From NCBI RefSeq assembly GCF_007829835.1, contig NZ_VIWP01000006.1, positions 124,001 to 188,000 of the forward strand: 64,000 nucleotides of DNA. The letters are read 5' to 3'. A program made the position numbers and the translations under genes. This document shows positions 10,017-18,641 of this stretch, piece after piece. Positions within the stretch are counted from its first letter, which is position 1. The number at the start of each line of letters is the position of its first letter. The notes under the pieces are model-generated. The model worked only from the letters and a program-made list of their open reading frames with translations, searched no databases and was not told the DNA's origin. The stretch comes from Neorhizobium alkalisoli. Lineage in GTDB: Bacteria; Pseudomonadota; Alphaproteobacteria; Rhizobiales; Rhizobiaceae.

Positions 10017-10469
10017 ATGCTGACAAATGTAAACCGTCGTCGGCTGGCCAGTGAAGCCATGAATCAACGTGTTCTGATCATCGAGGACGAATTTCTGATT
10101 GCCCTCGACGTTGCCGAAACCATCGAGAGCATGGGCCTCAAGGTCGCCGGCTTTGCCAGTGCCCGCAGCCATGCGATGCAGCTTGCGGCCTATGCCGATA
10201 TCGCCCTGGTCGACGTCAATCTTTCGGATGGCGCGACGGGACCTCAGATCGGCCGCGAGCTTGCCGAGCAATACGGCATTACCGTCATCTTCATGACCGC
10301 CAATCCGGAAGATGTCGAGGATGGCGTCGAAGGCTCGCTCGGTGTCCTGACCAAGCCGGTCATGCCGCATGTCGTTGAACAGACGATCGATTATGCCGTC
10401 GCCAACCGTCTTGGCGGTCTGGCGGTCGTGCCGCGGGAATTGAAGGTTTTCCGCCACAACCATAGCTGA
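10017..10469 (+). CDS. Single-domain response regulator
   Basis: A 150-residue protein that is one receiver (CheY-like) domain with a short N-terminal extension and no output domain. Acidic residues are in VLIIEDEF, the phospho-acceptor Asp is in IALVDVNLSD, and the conserved Thr and Lys are in IFMTANP and VLTKPV. The start at 10017 has GGGGA six bases upstream; an internal ATG at 10059 would give MNQRVLII and is a possible alternative. The sigma-EcfG promoter upstream suggests it works in the general stress network, perhaps as a phosphate sink or adaptor. The partner kinase is not in the window. Confidence 0.87.
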   Translation: MLTNVNRRRLASEAMNQRVLIIEDEFLIALDVAETIESMGLKVAGFASARSHAMQLAAYADIALVDVNLSDGATGPQIGRELAEQYGITVIFMTANPEDVEDGVEGSLGVLTKPVMPHVVEQTIDYAVANRLGGLAVVPRELKVFRHNHS

Positions 10470-10528
10470 CCGAACAAATTGCTCGGCTACTTGCCAGCAC
10501 GTTCAGCTGCCGCTACATCTTTATCCGC

Positions 10529-10617
10529 TCTAACGGGGTGCCTTGCTCAAAGCTTGGCTGAGAGGCGTTTGCCAACCCGCGGAACCTGATCCGGTTAACA
10601 CCGGCGGAGGGATTAGA
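10529..10617 (+). promoter_or_regulatory. TPP riboswitch (THI box) upstream of thiBPQ
   Basis: All conserved blocks of the TPP aptamer are present in order: GGGGTGCC (10535-10542), GGCTGAGAGG, CAACCCGC, GAACCTGATCCGGTTA and CCGGCGGAGGGATTAGA. The closing helix P1 is TCTAA (10529-10533) with TTAGA (10613-10617). It lies about 50 bases before thiB. Confidence 0.96.
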
Positions 10618-10630
10618 CGGCTCTTTTACC

Positions 10631-10667
10631 AGCGCCTATTCCCCTTGTTGCAACCAGAGGAGGCGCT
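10631..10667 (+). promoter_or_regulatory. Possible thiB expression-platform hairpin
   Basis: AGCGCC at 10631-10636 is complementary to GGCGCT at 10662-10667, which overlaps the AGAGGAGG ribosome site of thiB. This could hide the site when TPP is bound, giving translational control. It is inferred from complementarity alone. Confidence 0.45.
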
Positions 10668-10668
10668 G

Positions 10669-11679
10669 ATGCGCAGAACCATCGCTTATCTTTTCGCGGC
10701 CGTGGCCGCCCTTCTTCCCCTTTCTGCCGCGCAGGCGCAGCAGAAGACGCTGACCGTCTATACCTATGAAAGCTTCACCTCCGAATGGGGACCGGGGCCG
10801 AAGGTGAAGGCGGCGTTCGAAAAGACCTGCGGCTGCACGCTGAATTTCGTCAGTGTTGCGGATGGCGTTGCCCTTCTCACCCGGCTGAAGCTCGAGGGCG
10901 AAAAGACCGATGCGGATATCGCGCTCGGTCTCGACACCAACCTGATCTCGGAAGCCAAGGCGACCGGCTTGTTTCAGCCGAGCGGCATTGACGGCGCTTC
11001 GGTCAAGGTTCCGGGCAATTATGCCGACGATACGTTCGTGCCCTATGACTACGGCCATTTCGCCGTCGTTTATGACACGCAGACGATCAAGAACCCGCCG
11101 AAGAGCCTGAAGGATCTCGTCGAGGGCGATCCCTCGCAAAAGATCGCCATCGAGGATCCGCGGACCTCGACGCCGGGTCTCGGCCTGCTTCTCTGGGTGA
11201 AATCCGTCTATGGCGACAAGGCGCCGGAGGCCTGGCAGAAGCTGAAGAAGCGTGTGTTGACCGTCACGCCCGGCTGGTCGGAAGCCTATGGCCTGTTCAC
11301 CAAGGGCGAAGTGCCGATGGTCCTCTCCTACATCACCTCGCCGGCCTATCACATGGTCGAGGAAAAGACCGACCGTTATCAGGCTGCCTCGTTTTCGGAA
11401 GGTCATTACATCCAGATCGAAGTCGCCGGCATGCTGAAGGGTGCGCATGACAAGGATCTGGCCAAGCAGTTTCTGGCCTTCATGATCTCGCCCGCCTTCC
11501 AGGACGTCATCCCGACGACCAACTGGATGATGCCTGTGACGAAGACGTCCGAGCCGCTGCCGGACGCGTTTGGCAAGCTCGTGCAGCCGCAAAAGACCCT
11601 GCTGATCGGATCGGACGAGGTCGCAAAGAACCGTCAGGCCTATATTGCTGAATGGCTCGATGCGATGAGCATGAAGTAA
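10669..11679 (+). CDS. thiB: Thiamine ABC transporter, periplasmic binding protein
   Basis: A 336-residue solute-binding protein. The N-terminus MRRTIAYLFAAVAALLPLSA is a signal peptide with probable cleavage after AQA. The mature start KTLTVYTYESFTSEWGPGP is typical of ThiB. The ATG at 10669 follows AGAGGAGG. It is the first gene of thiB-thiP-thiQ, which import thiamine and its phosphates. The TPP riboswitch upstream supports this assignment. Confidence 0.95.
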   Translation: MRRTIAYLFAAVAALLPLSAAQAQQKTLTVYTYESFTSEWGPGPKVKAAFEKTCGCTLNFVSVADGVALLTRLKLEGEKTDADIALGLDTNLISEAKATGLFQPSGIDGASVKVPGNYADDTFVPYDYGHFAVVYDTQTIKNPPKSLKDLVEGDPSQKIAIEDPRTSTPGLGLLLWVKSVYGDKAPEAWQKLKKRVLTVTPGWSEAYGLFTKGEVPMVLSYITSPAYHMVEEKTDRYQAASFSEGHYIQIEVAGMLKGAHDKDLAKQFLAFMISPAFQDVIPTTNWMMPVTKTSEPLPDAFGKLVQPQKTLLIGSDEVAKNRQAYIAEWLDAMSMK

Positions 11680-11697
11680 GCGGATACTGACCGGTTG

Positions 11698-13326
11698 ATG
11701 CTGACAAAAGGCGAGCGCAGAGGACGGATCGGTGGCGGGGTTTTGGCGCTCGCCGCCATTCTCGTTTTCGTCGCTGCGGCGGTCTGTGCGCTGGTTTCAT
11801 GGAAGGGCGGCGCGTCCGATGCGCCGCTTTTCACTGCCTATACCTGGAGCATCCTCCGGTTCACGCTGTGGCAGGCGGCGCTTTCGACGCTTTTATCTGT
11901 CGGGCTCGCTCTGCCGGTGGCACTGGCGCTGGCGCGGCGTGCCATCTTTCCCGGAAGAATCTGGATCCTGCGGCTGATGGCCTTGCCGATGGGCCTGCCG
12001 ACCCTGATCGGCGCGCTCGGGCTGATCGGCATCTGGGGCAGGCAGGGGGTGGTCAATGGACTGCTGATGCGCCTCGGTCTTGACCAGCCGGTCAGCATTT
12101 ATGGCCTGTCGGGCATCCTGATCGCGCATGTCTTCTTCAACCTGCCGCTCGCGGCCCGGCTTCTGCTGGCTGCGATCGAGCGCTTGCCACCGGAATATTG
12201 GCGGCTGGCGGCCGAACTCGGCATGCGGCCGTTTTCCGTCTTCCGTTTCATCGAATGGCCGGCGGTGAAAAGCGTCATTCCGGGTGTCGCCAGCCTCGTC
12301 TTCATGCTTTGTGCCACCAGTTTCACCCTCGTCCTCGTTCTCGGCGGCGGGCCGGCTGCGACCACGCTGGAAGTCGCGATCTATCAGGCGTTGAGTTTCG
12401 ATTTTGACCCGCCGCGGGCGATCGGACTGGCCGGCCTTCAGATCGCCGTCACCGCTGCCATTCTCGGCCTTCTCGCGCTGTTGCCGCGTCCCGCTGACGG
12501 CAATGCCGCGAGCGGCCGCGCTGCCCGCCGTCTCGATGGCCGGCGTGTGACGGCGCGCCTATGGGACGCCGTGGTGATCATGATCGCAGGCCTGTTCCTC
12601 GTCTTGCCGCTTGGCTCGGTTCTTGTCGCAGGGCTGAAAGCCGATCTGCTGAAGCTGCTCGCTAGCCCCGCCTTTTTGAATGCGGCGATGACCAGCCTGA
12701 AAATCTCGGCCATGGCCGGCATATTGACGATCCTTCTTTCGCTGGCGCTGATCCGTGCAGCCGGCGCATTGGGTGATATGAAAAGACCCGGTATCGCAGC
12801 CAAGGGGCTGACACTTCTGATCGGCTCATCCTCATCGCTCGTGCTTCTCATCCCGCCGGTCGTGCTTGGCACCGGCTGGTTTCTTCTTTTGCGGCCCTTC
12901 GGTGAGGTTGGTCGTTTTGCGCCGCTGCTGGTCGCCATGATCAACGTCCTGATGGCGCTGCCCTTCGTCATGCGCGTTCTGTCGCCGGCGATCGAAAGCC
13001 ATCGTGCCCGCACGGCGCGGCTTGCCACAAGTCTCGGCATATCCGGCTTTACGCGCCTGCGCAGGATCGATCTGCCGGTTCTGGCAAGGCCGCTGCTGAC
13101 CGCGCTGTCCTTCGCCATGGCCCTGTCGCTTGGAGATCTCGGCGCCGTTGCCCTGTTCGGTTCCAACGACCTTGCCACTCTGCCCTGGCTGATCTACAGC
13201 CGGCTCGGCAGCTATCGCAGCAATGACGCCGACGGACTGGCTCTGCTTCTGGCGCTGATATGCCTCGCCCTTGCCGCGATCGGAACCTGGGGGCAGCGAG
13301 CGCGGCGGGAGGAGCTGCATGACTGA
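11698..13326 (+). CDS. thiP: Thiamine ABC transporter, permease
   Basis: A 542-residue inner-membrane protein with about twelve predicted membrane segments. It is a fused permease with two binding-protein-dependent transport domains, each with an EAA-type cytoplasmic loop (AAELGMRPFSVFRFIEWPAV near residue 175, and TSLGISGFTRLRRIDLPVL near 450). The preceding in-frame TTG at 11695 is adjacent to the ATG chosen. The gap to thiB is 18 bases, and the gene overlaps thiQ by 8 bases, so the three are translated from one mRNA. Confidence 0.94.
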   Translation: MLTKGERRGRIGGGVLALAAILVFVAAAVCALVSWKGGASDAPLFTAYTWSILRFTLWQAALSTLLSVGLALPVALALARRAIFPGRIWILRLMALPMGLPTLIGALGLIGIWGRQGVVNGLLMRLGLDQPVSIYGLSGILIAHVFFNLPLAARLLLAAIERLPPEYWRLAAELGMRPFSVFRFIEWPAVKSVIPGVASLVFMLCATSFTLVLVLGGGPAATTLEVAIYQALSFDFDPPRAIGLAGLQIAVTAAILGLLALLPRPADGNAASGRAARRLDGRRVTARLWDAVVIMIAGLFLVLPLGSVLVAGLKADLLKLLASPAFLNAAMTSLKISAMAGILTILLSLALIRAAGALGDMKRPGIAAKGLTLLIGSSSSLVLLIPPVVLGTGWFLLLRPFGEVGRFAPLLVAMINVLMALPFVMRVLSPAIESHRARTARLATSLGISGFTRLRRIDLPVLARPLLTALSFAMALSLGDLGAVALFGSNDLATLPWLIYSRLGSYRSNDADGLALLLALICLALAAIGTWGQRARREELHD

Positions 13327-14035
13327 TGGGATTACCCTCGACGGCGTAAAACTGCGGCTTGGCGAACGGGATTTCCGTTTCGACACCCGCCTTGCGGCCG
13401 GCCGGATCACCGCTGTCACCGGCCCTTCCGGTTCCGGCAAATCCACCCTGCTCAATCTCGTCGCCGGTTTCGACCAGCCCGATTCCGGCTCGATCAAAAT
13501 CCTCGGTGAGGATGTGACGGCAAGGCATCCTTCGGAACGTCCGGTCTCGCTGGTCTTTCAGGACAACAATCTTTTTGCCCATCTCGACCTCTTCACCAAT
13601 ATCGGGCTCGGCATCAGCCCCTCTCTCAAACTTTCGAAAGAGGATCGGCTGGCGATCTCAACGGCATTGGACCGTGTCGGACTTTCAGGCTTCGAAAAGC
13701 GCAAACCAGGAACGCTTTCCGGTGGCGAACGGCAACGTGCCGCTTTTGCCCGTGCCCTTGTGCGCAAGAAGCCGGTTCTGCTGATGGATGAACCCTTCGC
13801 CTCGCTCGATCCCGGCCTGCGCCGCTCGATGGCTGACCTGCTGGTCGAGCTTCATCGCGAGACCGGCAATACGGTGCTGATCGTCACGCATGATCCAGAA
13901 GACGTGCGTGTTCTCGCCGATGATGCGATCTTCATAAATGCTGGTGAAGTGCGGCTGCATGCCCCTGCCGAGAGCTTCCTTGAAAGACACGACATCGACG
14001 GGCTGGATCTTTTCCTTGCTGCGCGGCACAAATGA
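13319..14035 (+). CDS. thiQ: Thiamine ABC transporter, ATP-binding protein
   Basis: A 238-residue ABC ATPase. Walker A is GPSGSGKST, the signature is LSGGERQRAAFARAL, Walker B is VLLMDEPF, and the switch His is in VTHDPEDV. It energises uptake through ThiB and ThiP. The ATG at 13319 follows GGGAGGAG and overlaps the end of thiP by 8 bases, which implies translational coupling. No terminator is obvious in the 250 bases that follow. Confidence 0.95.
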   Translation: MTDGITLDGVKLRLGERDFRFDTRLAAGRITAVTGPSGSGKSTLLNLVAGFDQPDSGSIKILGEDVTARHPSERPVSLVFQDNNLFAHLDLFTNIGLGISPSLKLSKEDRLAISTALDRVGLSGFEKRKPGTLSGGERQRAAFARALVRKKPVLLMDEPFASLDPGLRRSMADLLVELHRETGNTVLIVTHDPEDVRVLADDAIFINAGEVRLHAPAESFLERHDIDGLDLFLAARHK

Positions 14036-14287
14036 TGGCGGAGCATCTGCCCGATTCTGTTTCACGTTTGAAAACAAGCGCAAACCAACGTTATCCGGGC
14101 GCCACAATTTGGTCGCGCCGCGATGGCATCGGCAACAGACGGTAAGGATATCTTTGCAAAAGCACCGGTGGAGCCTATCTCTTTTTTAACTGTGCATGGG
14201 CCGCGAGAAACGGTAAGCGGAACATGGAATAAGACTTGCTTGGCTAAGGCATATTACCGAGGCCGAATGGAACTGACAGGGTAGACG

Positions 14288-15820
14288 GTGCAAGAGAGAC
14301 AGGTTCAGCGGCGCGATGATGCGACCCATCCTGCGGGCAAAAAAGGCCCGGTCAGGCGCCGCCTGCGCACGGGTGCCGCTCTGCTTGCCACGATCGCACT
14401 TCTGGCAGGCTGTCAGTCGGTCTTCGATCAGGCCTATACGCCGAATGTTTCGCCCTCGGATTCGCCGCAGATCGTCGACGAGGTGCAGAAGGACGATCCC
14501 CGCGCCCAGATGGGTGCCCGCGAGCATCCACGTATCGTCGCGAGCTATGGTGGGGAATATCGTGATGCCAAGACGGAACGGCTGGTCGCCCGCATTGCCG
14601 GCGCGCTGACGGCGGTTTCCGAAAACCCCAACCAATCGTTTCGCATCACCATCCTGAATTCGCCGGCCATCAACGCCTTCGCGCTGCCGGGCGGCTATCT
14701 TTATGTCACGCGCGGTCTTCTGGCCCTGGCGAATGACGCCTCGGAAGTCGCAGCCGTGCTGTCGCACGAAATGGGCCATGTCACCGCCAATCACGGCATC
14801 GAACGCCAGCGCCGCGAAGAGGCGGAAGTGATCGCGAGCCGGGTCGTGGCGGAAGTTCTCTCCAGCGATCTGGCCGGCAAGCAGGCGCTGGCCCGCGGCA
14901 AGCTCAGGCTCGCCGCCTTCTCGCGCCAGCAGGAGCTGCAGGCAGACGTGATCGGTGTGCGCATGCTGGGCGAGGCGGGTTACGACCCTTACGCCGCAGC
15001 GCGTTTCCTCGATTCCATGGCTGCCTATTCCCGTTATTCGGCGGTCGATCCCGACAACGACCAGAGCCTCGACTTCCTCTCGAGCCACCCGAACTCGGCG
15101 CAGCGCGTCGATCTCGCCCGCCGTCACGCCCGCAACTTTGGCGTCGAAGGCTCGGTTGGCGATCGCGGCCGCGACTATTTCCTCGCCGGCATAGACGGGC
15201 TTCTTTACGGCGACAGCCCGCAGGAAGGTTATGTCCGCGGCCAGACCTTTCTGCATGGCGGGCTTGGCATCCGTTTCGACGTGCCGGAAGATTTTCGCAT
15301 CGACAACAAGGTCGAAGCGGTTCTGGCGACCGGTCCTGGCGAAACCGCAATCCGTTTCGACGGCGTGGCCGCAGGCGACAATAACAGCCTGCCTAATTAC
15401 CTGACCAGCGGCTGGGTCGCCGGCCTGCAGCCGGAAACCGTGCGCGAAATCACCGTCAACGGCCTGCCGGCGGCAACTGCCCGCGCTTCCGCAGAACGCT
15501 GGGATTTCGATGTCACCGTCATCCGCGTCAACGACCAGATTTTCCGTTTCCTGACCGCCGTGCCAAAGGGCAGCACGGCGCTGGATTCGACCGCACAGCT
15601 GCTACGCAACACCTTTCGCCGCATGACGCCTGCCGAGATCAGCGCCCTGAAGCCGCTGCGCGTCCGGGTCGTCACCGTCGGTCCGGAAGACACCGTCGCC
15701 TCGCTTTCCGCCCGCATGATGGGCACAGACCGCAAGCTCGATCTGTTCAAGCTGATCAACGCCCTGCCTGTCGGCGCAACGCTGTCACCGGGGCAGAAGA
15801 TGAAGATCATTTCCGAATAA
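14288..15820 (+). CDS. M48-family metalloprotease, lipoprotein (BepA/LoiP-like)
   Basis: A 510-residue protein with a GTG start, a basic N-terminus, a hydrophobic stretch and a lipobox LAGC (Cys42), so it is likely anchored in the outer membrane facing the periplasm. The zinc-protease motif HEMGH is at residues 160-164, with the downstream glutamate helix in QQELQADVIGVRMLGEAGYD. Such proteins do outer-membrane quality control. The C-terminal half is unusual in length and ends in a LysM-like stretch (DTVASLSARM to LSPGQKMKI), which may bind peptidoglycan. Transcription converges with rpoH2. Confidence 0.9.
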   Translation: MQERQVQRRDDATHPAGKKGPVRRRLRTGAALLATIALLAGCQSVFDQAYTPNVSPSDSPQIVDEVQKDDPRAQMGAREHPRIVASYGGEYRDAKTERLVARIAGALTAVSENPNQSFRITILNSPAINAFALPGGYLYVTRGLLALANDASEVAAVLSHEMGHVTANHGIERQRREEAEVIASRVVAEVLSSDLAGKQALARGKLRLAAFSRQQELQADVIGVRMLGEAGYDPYAAARFLDSMAAYSRYSAVDPDNDQSLDFLSSHPNSAQRVDLARRHARNFGVEGSVGDRGRDYFLAGIDGLLYGDSPQEGYVRGQTFLHGGLGIRFDVPEDFRIDNKVEAVLATGPGETAIRFDGVAAGDNNSLPNYLTSGWVAGLQPETVREITVNGLPAATARASAERWDFDVTVIRVNDQIFRFLTAVPKGSTALDSTAQLLRNTFRRMTPAEISALKPLRVRVVTVGPEDTVASLSARMMGTDRKLDLFKLINALPVGATLSPGQKMKIISE

Positions 15821-15845
15821 GAGCGCTCAGTTTCCATCTTTCAAA

Positions 15846-15891
15846 ACGATATCAGCCTGGAAATCGGTCTCGATTTCCAGGCTGATATCGT
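15846..15891. terminator. Bidirectional terminator-like palindrome
   Basis: A perfect 20-base inverted repeat (arms 15846-15865 and 15872-15891) with a six-base loop lies between two convergent genes. The minus strand continues GTTTTG, so it should end rpoH2 transcripts well; the plus side lacks a clear T-run. Confidence 0.75.
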
Positions 15892-15924
15892 CGTGTGTAT
15901 GAATACGAACAGACCGGGCTGGTC

Positions 15925-16788
15925 TCAGCAGACGGCGGCCATTTGCGGGTTGGCGGAAACCAGCGCCGATTTCAGTTTTTCGATGGCGCGGCTTTCGATC
16001 TGGCGGACACGTTCCTTGGAAATGCCGAGTTCGGCGCCGAGCGATTCCAGCGTGGCACCATCATCGGTAAGCCGCCGGGCGCGAATGATCTTCTTTTCGC
16101 GGTCGTTGAGCTTGGTCAGCGCGCCCTGCAGCCATTTCAGGCGGCGCTCGCCGTCGATCATGCCGGAAACCTGTTCGTCCGGAAGCGGCTCGCCGCTTTC
16201 CAGCATATCCAGCCGTTCGCCGCTATCGGCATCGCCTGCAATCGTCGGGGCCTGCAGCGAGGCGTCATTGCCGGAAAGGCGTGCATCCATGGTCTGGACG
16301 TCGGCAACGCTGACACCGAGGGCGGTGGCAATCTCTTCGTGGATCGCCTGGGCGGTGAGGCTGGAATCGCCGCGGGCGAGTTTTGCGCGCAGGCGGCGCA
16401 GGTTGAAGAACAGAGCTTTCTGGGCAGAACTGGTGCCGCCGCGCACGATCGACCAGTTGCGCAGAATGTAATCCTGCATCGAAGCGCGGATCCACCAGCT
16501 GGCATAGGTGGAAAAACGCACATCACGGGCCGGTTCAAACCTTGCCGCAGCTTCGAGCAGCCCTACATAGCCTTCTTGTACAAGGTCGCCCATAGGCAGA
16601 CCGAAGCCTCGGAACTTGGAGGCCATGGCGATCACCAGGCGCATATGCGCGAGAGCGATCTGATTACGAGCATCCTGATCCTGGCTGTCCTTCCAGCGAA
16701 CCGCCAGGTCGCGCTCTTCTTCTCGCGCGAGATACGGAGCCGACATCGCTATCTTGATCATCGCGCGGTCTGCGTGCATGGCTGTCAT
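15925..16788 (-). CDS. rpoH2: RNA polymerase sigma-32 factor, RpoH2 type
   Basis: A 287-residue heat-shock-type sigma factor. Region 2 contains DLVQEGYVGLLEAAARFEP and FSTYASWWIRASMQDYIL; the RpoH box is QKALFFNLRRLR; region 4 ends in the helix-turn-helix TLESLGAELGISKERVRQIE. Rhizobia carry two RpoH proteins; the sequence and its sigma-EcfG promoter 220 bases upstream fit RpoH2, which in Sinorhizobium depends on RpoE2. The start follows GGAGA. It is transcribed away from carD with a long leader. Confidence 0.92.
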   Translation of the reverse strand: MTAMHADRAMIKIAMSAPYLAREEERDLAVRWKDSQDQDARNQIALAHMRLVIAMASKFRGFGLPMGDLVQEGYVGLLEAAARFEPARDVRFSTYASWWIRASMQDYILRNWSIVRGGTSSAQKALFFNLRRLRAKLARGDSSLTAQAIHEEIATALGVSVADVQTMDARLSGNDASLQAPTIAGDADSGERLDMLESGEPLPDEQVSGMIDGERRLKWLQGALTKLNDREKKIIRARRLTDDGATLESLGAELGISKERVRQIESRAIEKLKSALVSANPQMAAVC

Positions 16789-17008
16789 GGTGTTCTCCGT
16801 AAGACGATATCGTTCGACAGGAGGCAGGCCCGAAATCGGTTTTGACCCGTCTTTTCAAGACGCGGCTGGATATTTCGAGATTGCCCCTTATGTCCCCTCT
16901 CAGAAAAGACGGAGGTGATTGGCCTTACCGGTCAACTCTCCCCGCCAGCGACGCGGACGGGAAAAGATCAGCCGATACGCAGAATCAATTCGCCGTTTCC
17001 GGCGGGTT
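16789..17008 (-). other. Long leader of rpoH2
   Basis: About 220 bases between the sigma-EcfG promoter and the start codon contain no gene. It is long enough for RNA-level control, but no clear structure could be assigned by eye. Confidence 0.4.
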
Positions 17009-17033
17009 AACGCTGCGCGACGGAAAAAGTTCC
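17009..17033 (-). promoter_or_regulatory. Sigma-EcfG promoter of rpoH2
   Basis: On the minus strand GGAAC (17033-17029), a 16-base spacer and CGTT (17012-17009) match the EcfG/RpoE2 consensus exactly. It points toward rpoH2 and sits just past the carD terminator. Confidence 0.82.
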
Positions 17034-17037
17034 AATA

Positions 17038-17066
17038 AAAAAACCCGGCACAAAGGCCGGGCTTTT
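17038..17066 (-). terminator. Rho-independent terminator of carD
   Basis: On the minus strand GCCCGGC-ctttgt-GCCGGGT is followed by TTTTTTATT, about 35 bases after the carD stop. Confidence 0.88.
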
Positions 17067-17098
17067 TGTTGTTCCGAACCGAAGGTTCAGAAGAGATG

Positions 17099-17674
17099 TC
17101 AGGCTGCTTCTTCTTCCTGTGCGTCGTCTTCTTCGACAACCTTGCCGCGCTTGGGGCCCTTGGCGAGGTTGGTTTCGACGAGACGGACAGCTTCGGTTTC
17201 CGACATCTTGTTGACGGCGGCGATTTCGCGCGCCATGCGATCGAGGGCAGCTTCATAAAGCTGGCGCTCGGAATAGGACTGTTCCGGCTGGTTTTCAGCG
17301 CGGTAAAGATCACGGACCACTTCGGCGATCGAGATCAGGTCGCCAGAATTGATCTTGGCATCGTATTCCTGTGCGCGGCGCGACCACATCGTACGCTTGA
17401 CGCGAGCCTTGCCCTGAACAACCTTGAGGGCGCGCTCGACGAAATCGGTCTCGGACAGCTTGCGCATGCCAATGCTGACGGCCTTTGCGACCGGCACCTT
17501 GAGGCGCATCTTGTCCTTTTCGAAATCGATCACGAAAAGCTCGAGCTTCATGCCCGCAACTTCCTGTTCTTCAATAGCCGTGATCGTGCCGACGCCATGC
17601 GCGGGATATACGATCTGTTCGCCGGTCTTGAAGCCATGGCGTGCGGGAGAATTCTTTTTCTGTAGGGTCGTCAT
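17099..17674 (-). CDS. carD: CarD/CdnL-family transcriptional regulator
   Basis: A 191-residue CarD_CdnL_TRCF-type protein that binds RNA polymerase and stabilises open promoter complexes, especially at rRNA promoters. The N-terminal RNAP-interaction domain starts FKTGEQIVYPAHGVGTI, and the helical DNA-contacting domain includes RVKRTMWSRRAQEYDAKINSGD. The C-terminus is acidic. The ATG at 17674 is chosen; a GTG at 17683 with a GGGAG site five bases upstream would add three residues and cannot be excluded. Confidence 0.92.
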   Translation of the reverse strand: MTTLQKKNSPARHGFKTGEQIVYPAHGVGTITAIEEQEVAGMKLELFVIDFEKDKMRLKVPVAKAVSIGMRKLSETDFVERALKVVQGKARVKRTMWSRRAQEYDAKINSGDLISIAEVVRDLYRAENQPEQSYSERQLYEAALDRMAREIAAVNKMSETEAVRLVETNLAKGPKRGKVVEEDDAQEEEAA

Positions 17675-18066
17675 TCGTTTCACAAACTCCCTTTAACTCA
17701 CCCTTTAACCGGGTCGGGAAAGCCGGGTCTGTCAGGCCCGGATGAGACGGGGGAAACCGTCGGGTCACTCCATTACTCGCCCCACCAACGCGCGCGAAAA
17801 ACCAACCCCTATCGCGAAACAGCGACGACAACAGTCTAGTGTTGTGATGTCACGGAGGACGCGCTAAGCGGTCTGTTGCTTTCGTGATGTTTTTTGGGCA
17901 CGCGAGTGCCGCCTTGTGGAACAGTAGGATCTGTCTACCACAAAAAAGTGCGGAAATCAATAATTTGCTTTTGCATGTGCACAGTCCGCCACAATCGGGC
18001 CATGCTCAAGGAAAAGGCACGACACGTCAGCGAATGTGCAAACGAGACCTCGCCCCATGCCGGGAC
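17675..18066. other. Gene-free region between carD and fdxA
   Basis: About 390 bases with no credible gene. It should hold the carD promoter and the 3' end of fdxA; no strong hairpin or canonical promoter was identified by eye. Confidence 0.4.
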
Positions 18067-18405
18067 TTAGTCTCCGGAGCCCGGCTCGGCCGAGAAGAAC
18101 TTCTCGTATTTGCCTTCGACGCCGTCCATTTCCTTGGCCTCGTCCATCGCATCACGCTTGACGGTGATGTTCGGCCAGATCTGTGCGAATTCCGAATTGA
18201 TCTTCAGCCATTTGTCGAGACCTGGCTCGGTATCGGGCTTGATCGCCTCGGCGGGACATTCCGGTTCGCAGACGCCGCAATCGATGCATTCGTCGGGATG
18301 GATGACGAGGAAATTCTCGCCTTCATAAAAACAATCGACCGGGCAGACTTCGACGCAGTCGGTATATTTGCAGCGGATACAATTGTCTGTGACGACATAC
18401 GTCAT
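18067..18405 (-). CDS. fdxA: 7Fe-8S ferredoxin FdxA
   Basis: A 112-residue di-cluster ferredoxin. Cysteines of the two cluster sites are visible as CIRCKYTDCVEVCPVDC (residues 9-25) and CIDCGVCEPECP (about 40-51). The longer C-terminal tail (WLKINSEFAQIWPNIT) is typical of FdxA-type 3Fe-4S/4Fe-4S ferredoxins. It is a cytoplasmic electron carrier. The S4-domain gene lies upstream on the same strand with a 236-base gap. Confidence 0.95.
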   Translation of the reverse strand: MTYVVTDNCIRCKYTDCVEVCPVDCFYEGENFLVIHPDECIDCGVCEPECPAEAIKPDTEPGLDKWLKINSEFAQIWPNITVKRDAMDEAKEMDGVEGKYEKFFSAEPGSGD

Positions 18406-18641
18406 GCGGCACTCCAGAATGTCACGAAACTGCGGCAGGCTGTCGGGCAGACATGCCGGAAGCCCGCGTGATCCGGCGAAACGGACGAGCGGCTATTCGA
18501 CAGTCACGTAATGCCTTTGCCCTTGCTTCGCAAGAATAAACCTTGCTGAAAGCAGCCAGGCAACGGGTGGTTTTTTCCAAACTGTGTTCGCGGAAAACCC
18601 GAACCGTGCTTTTGAAAAAACGATCGGCGGATGAAAGCGGC

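Noticed and set aside
16840..16860. RpoH-type promoter (CTTGAA...CCGATT) before rpoH2
   Set aside because: The spacing (14) and the -10 do not match the rhizobial RpoH consensus well; the EcfG site is far better.
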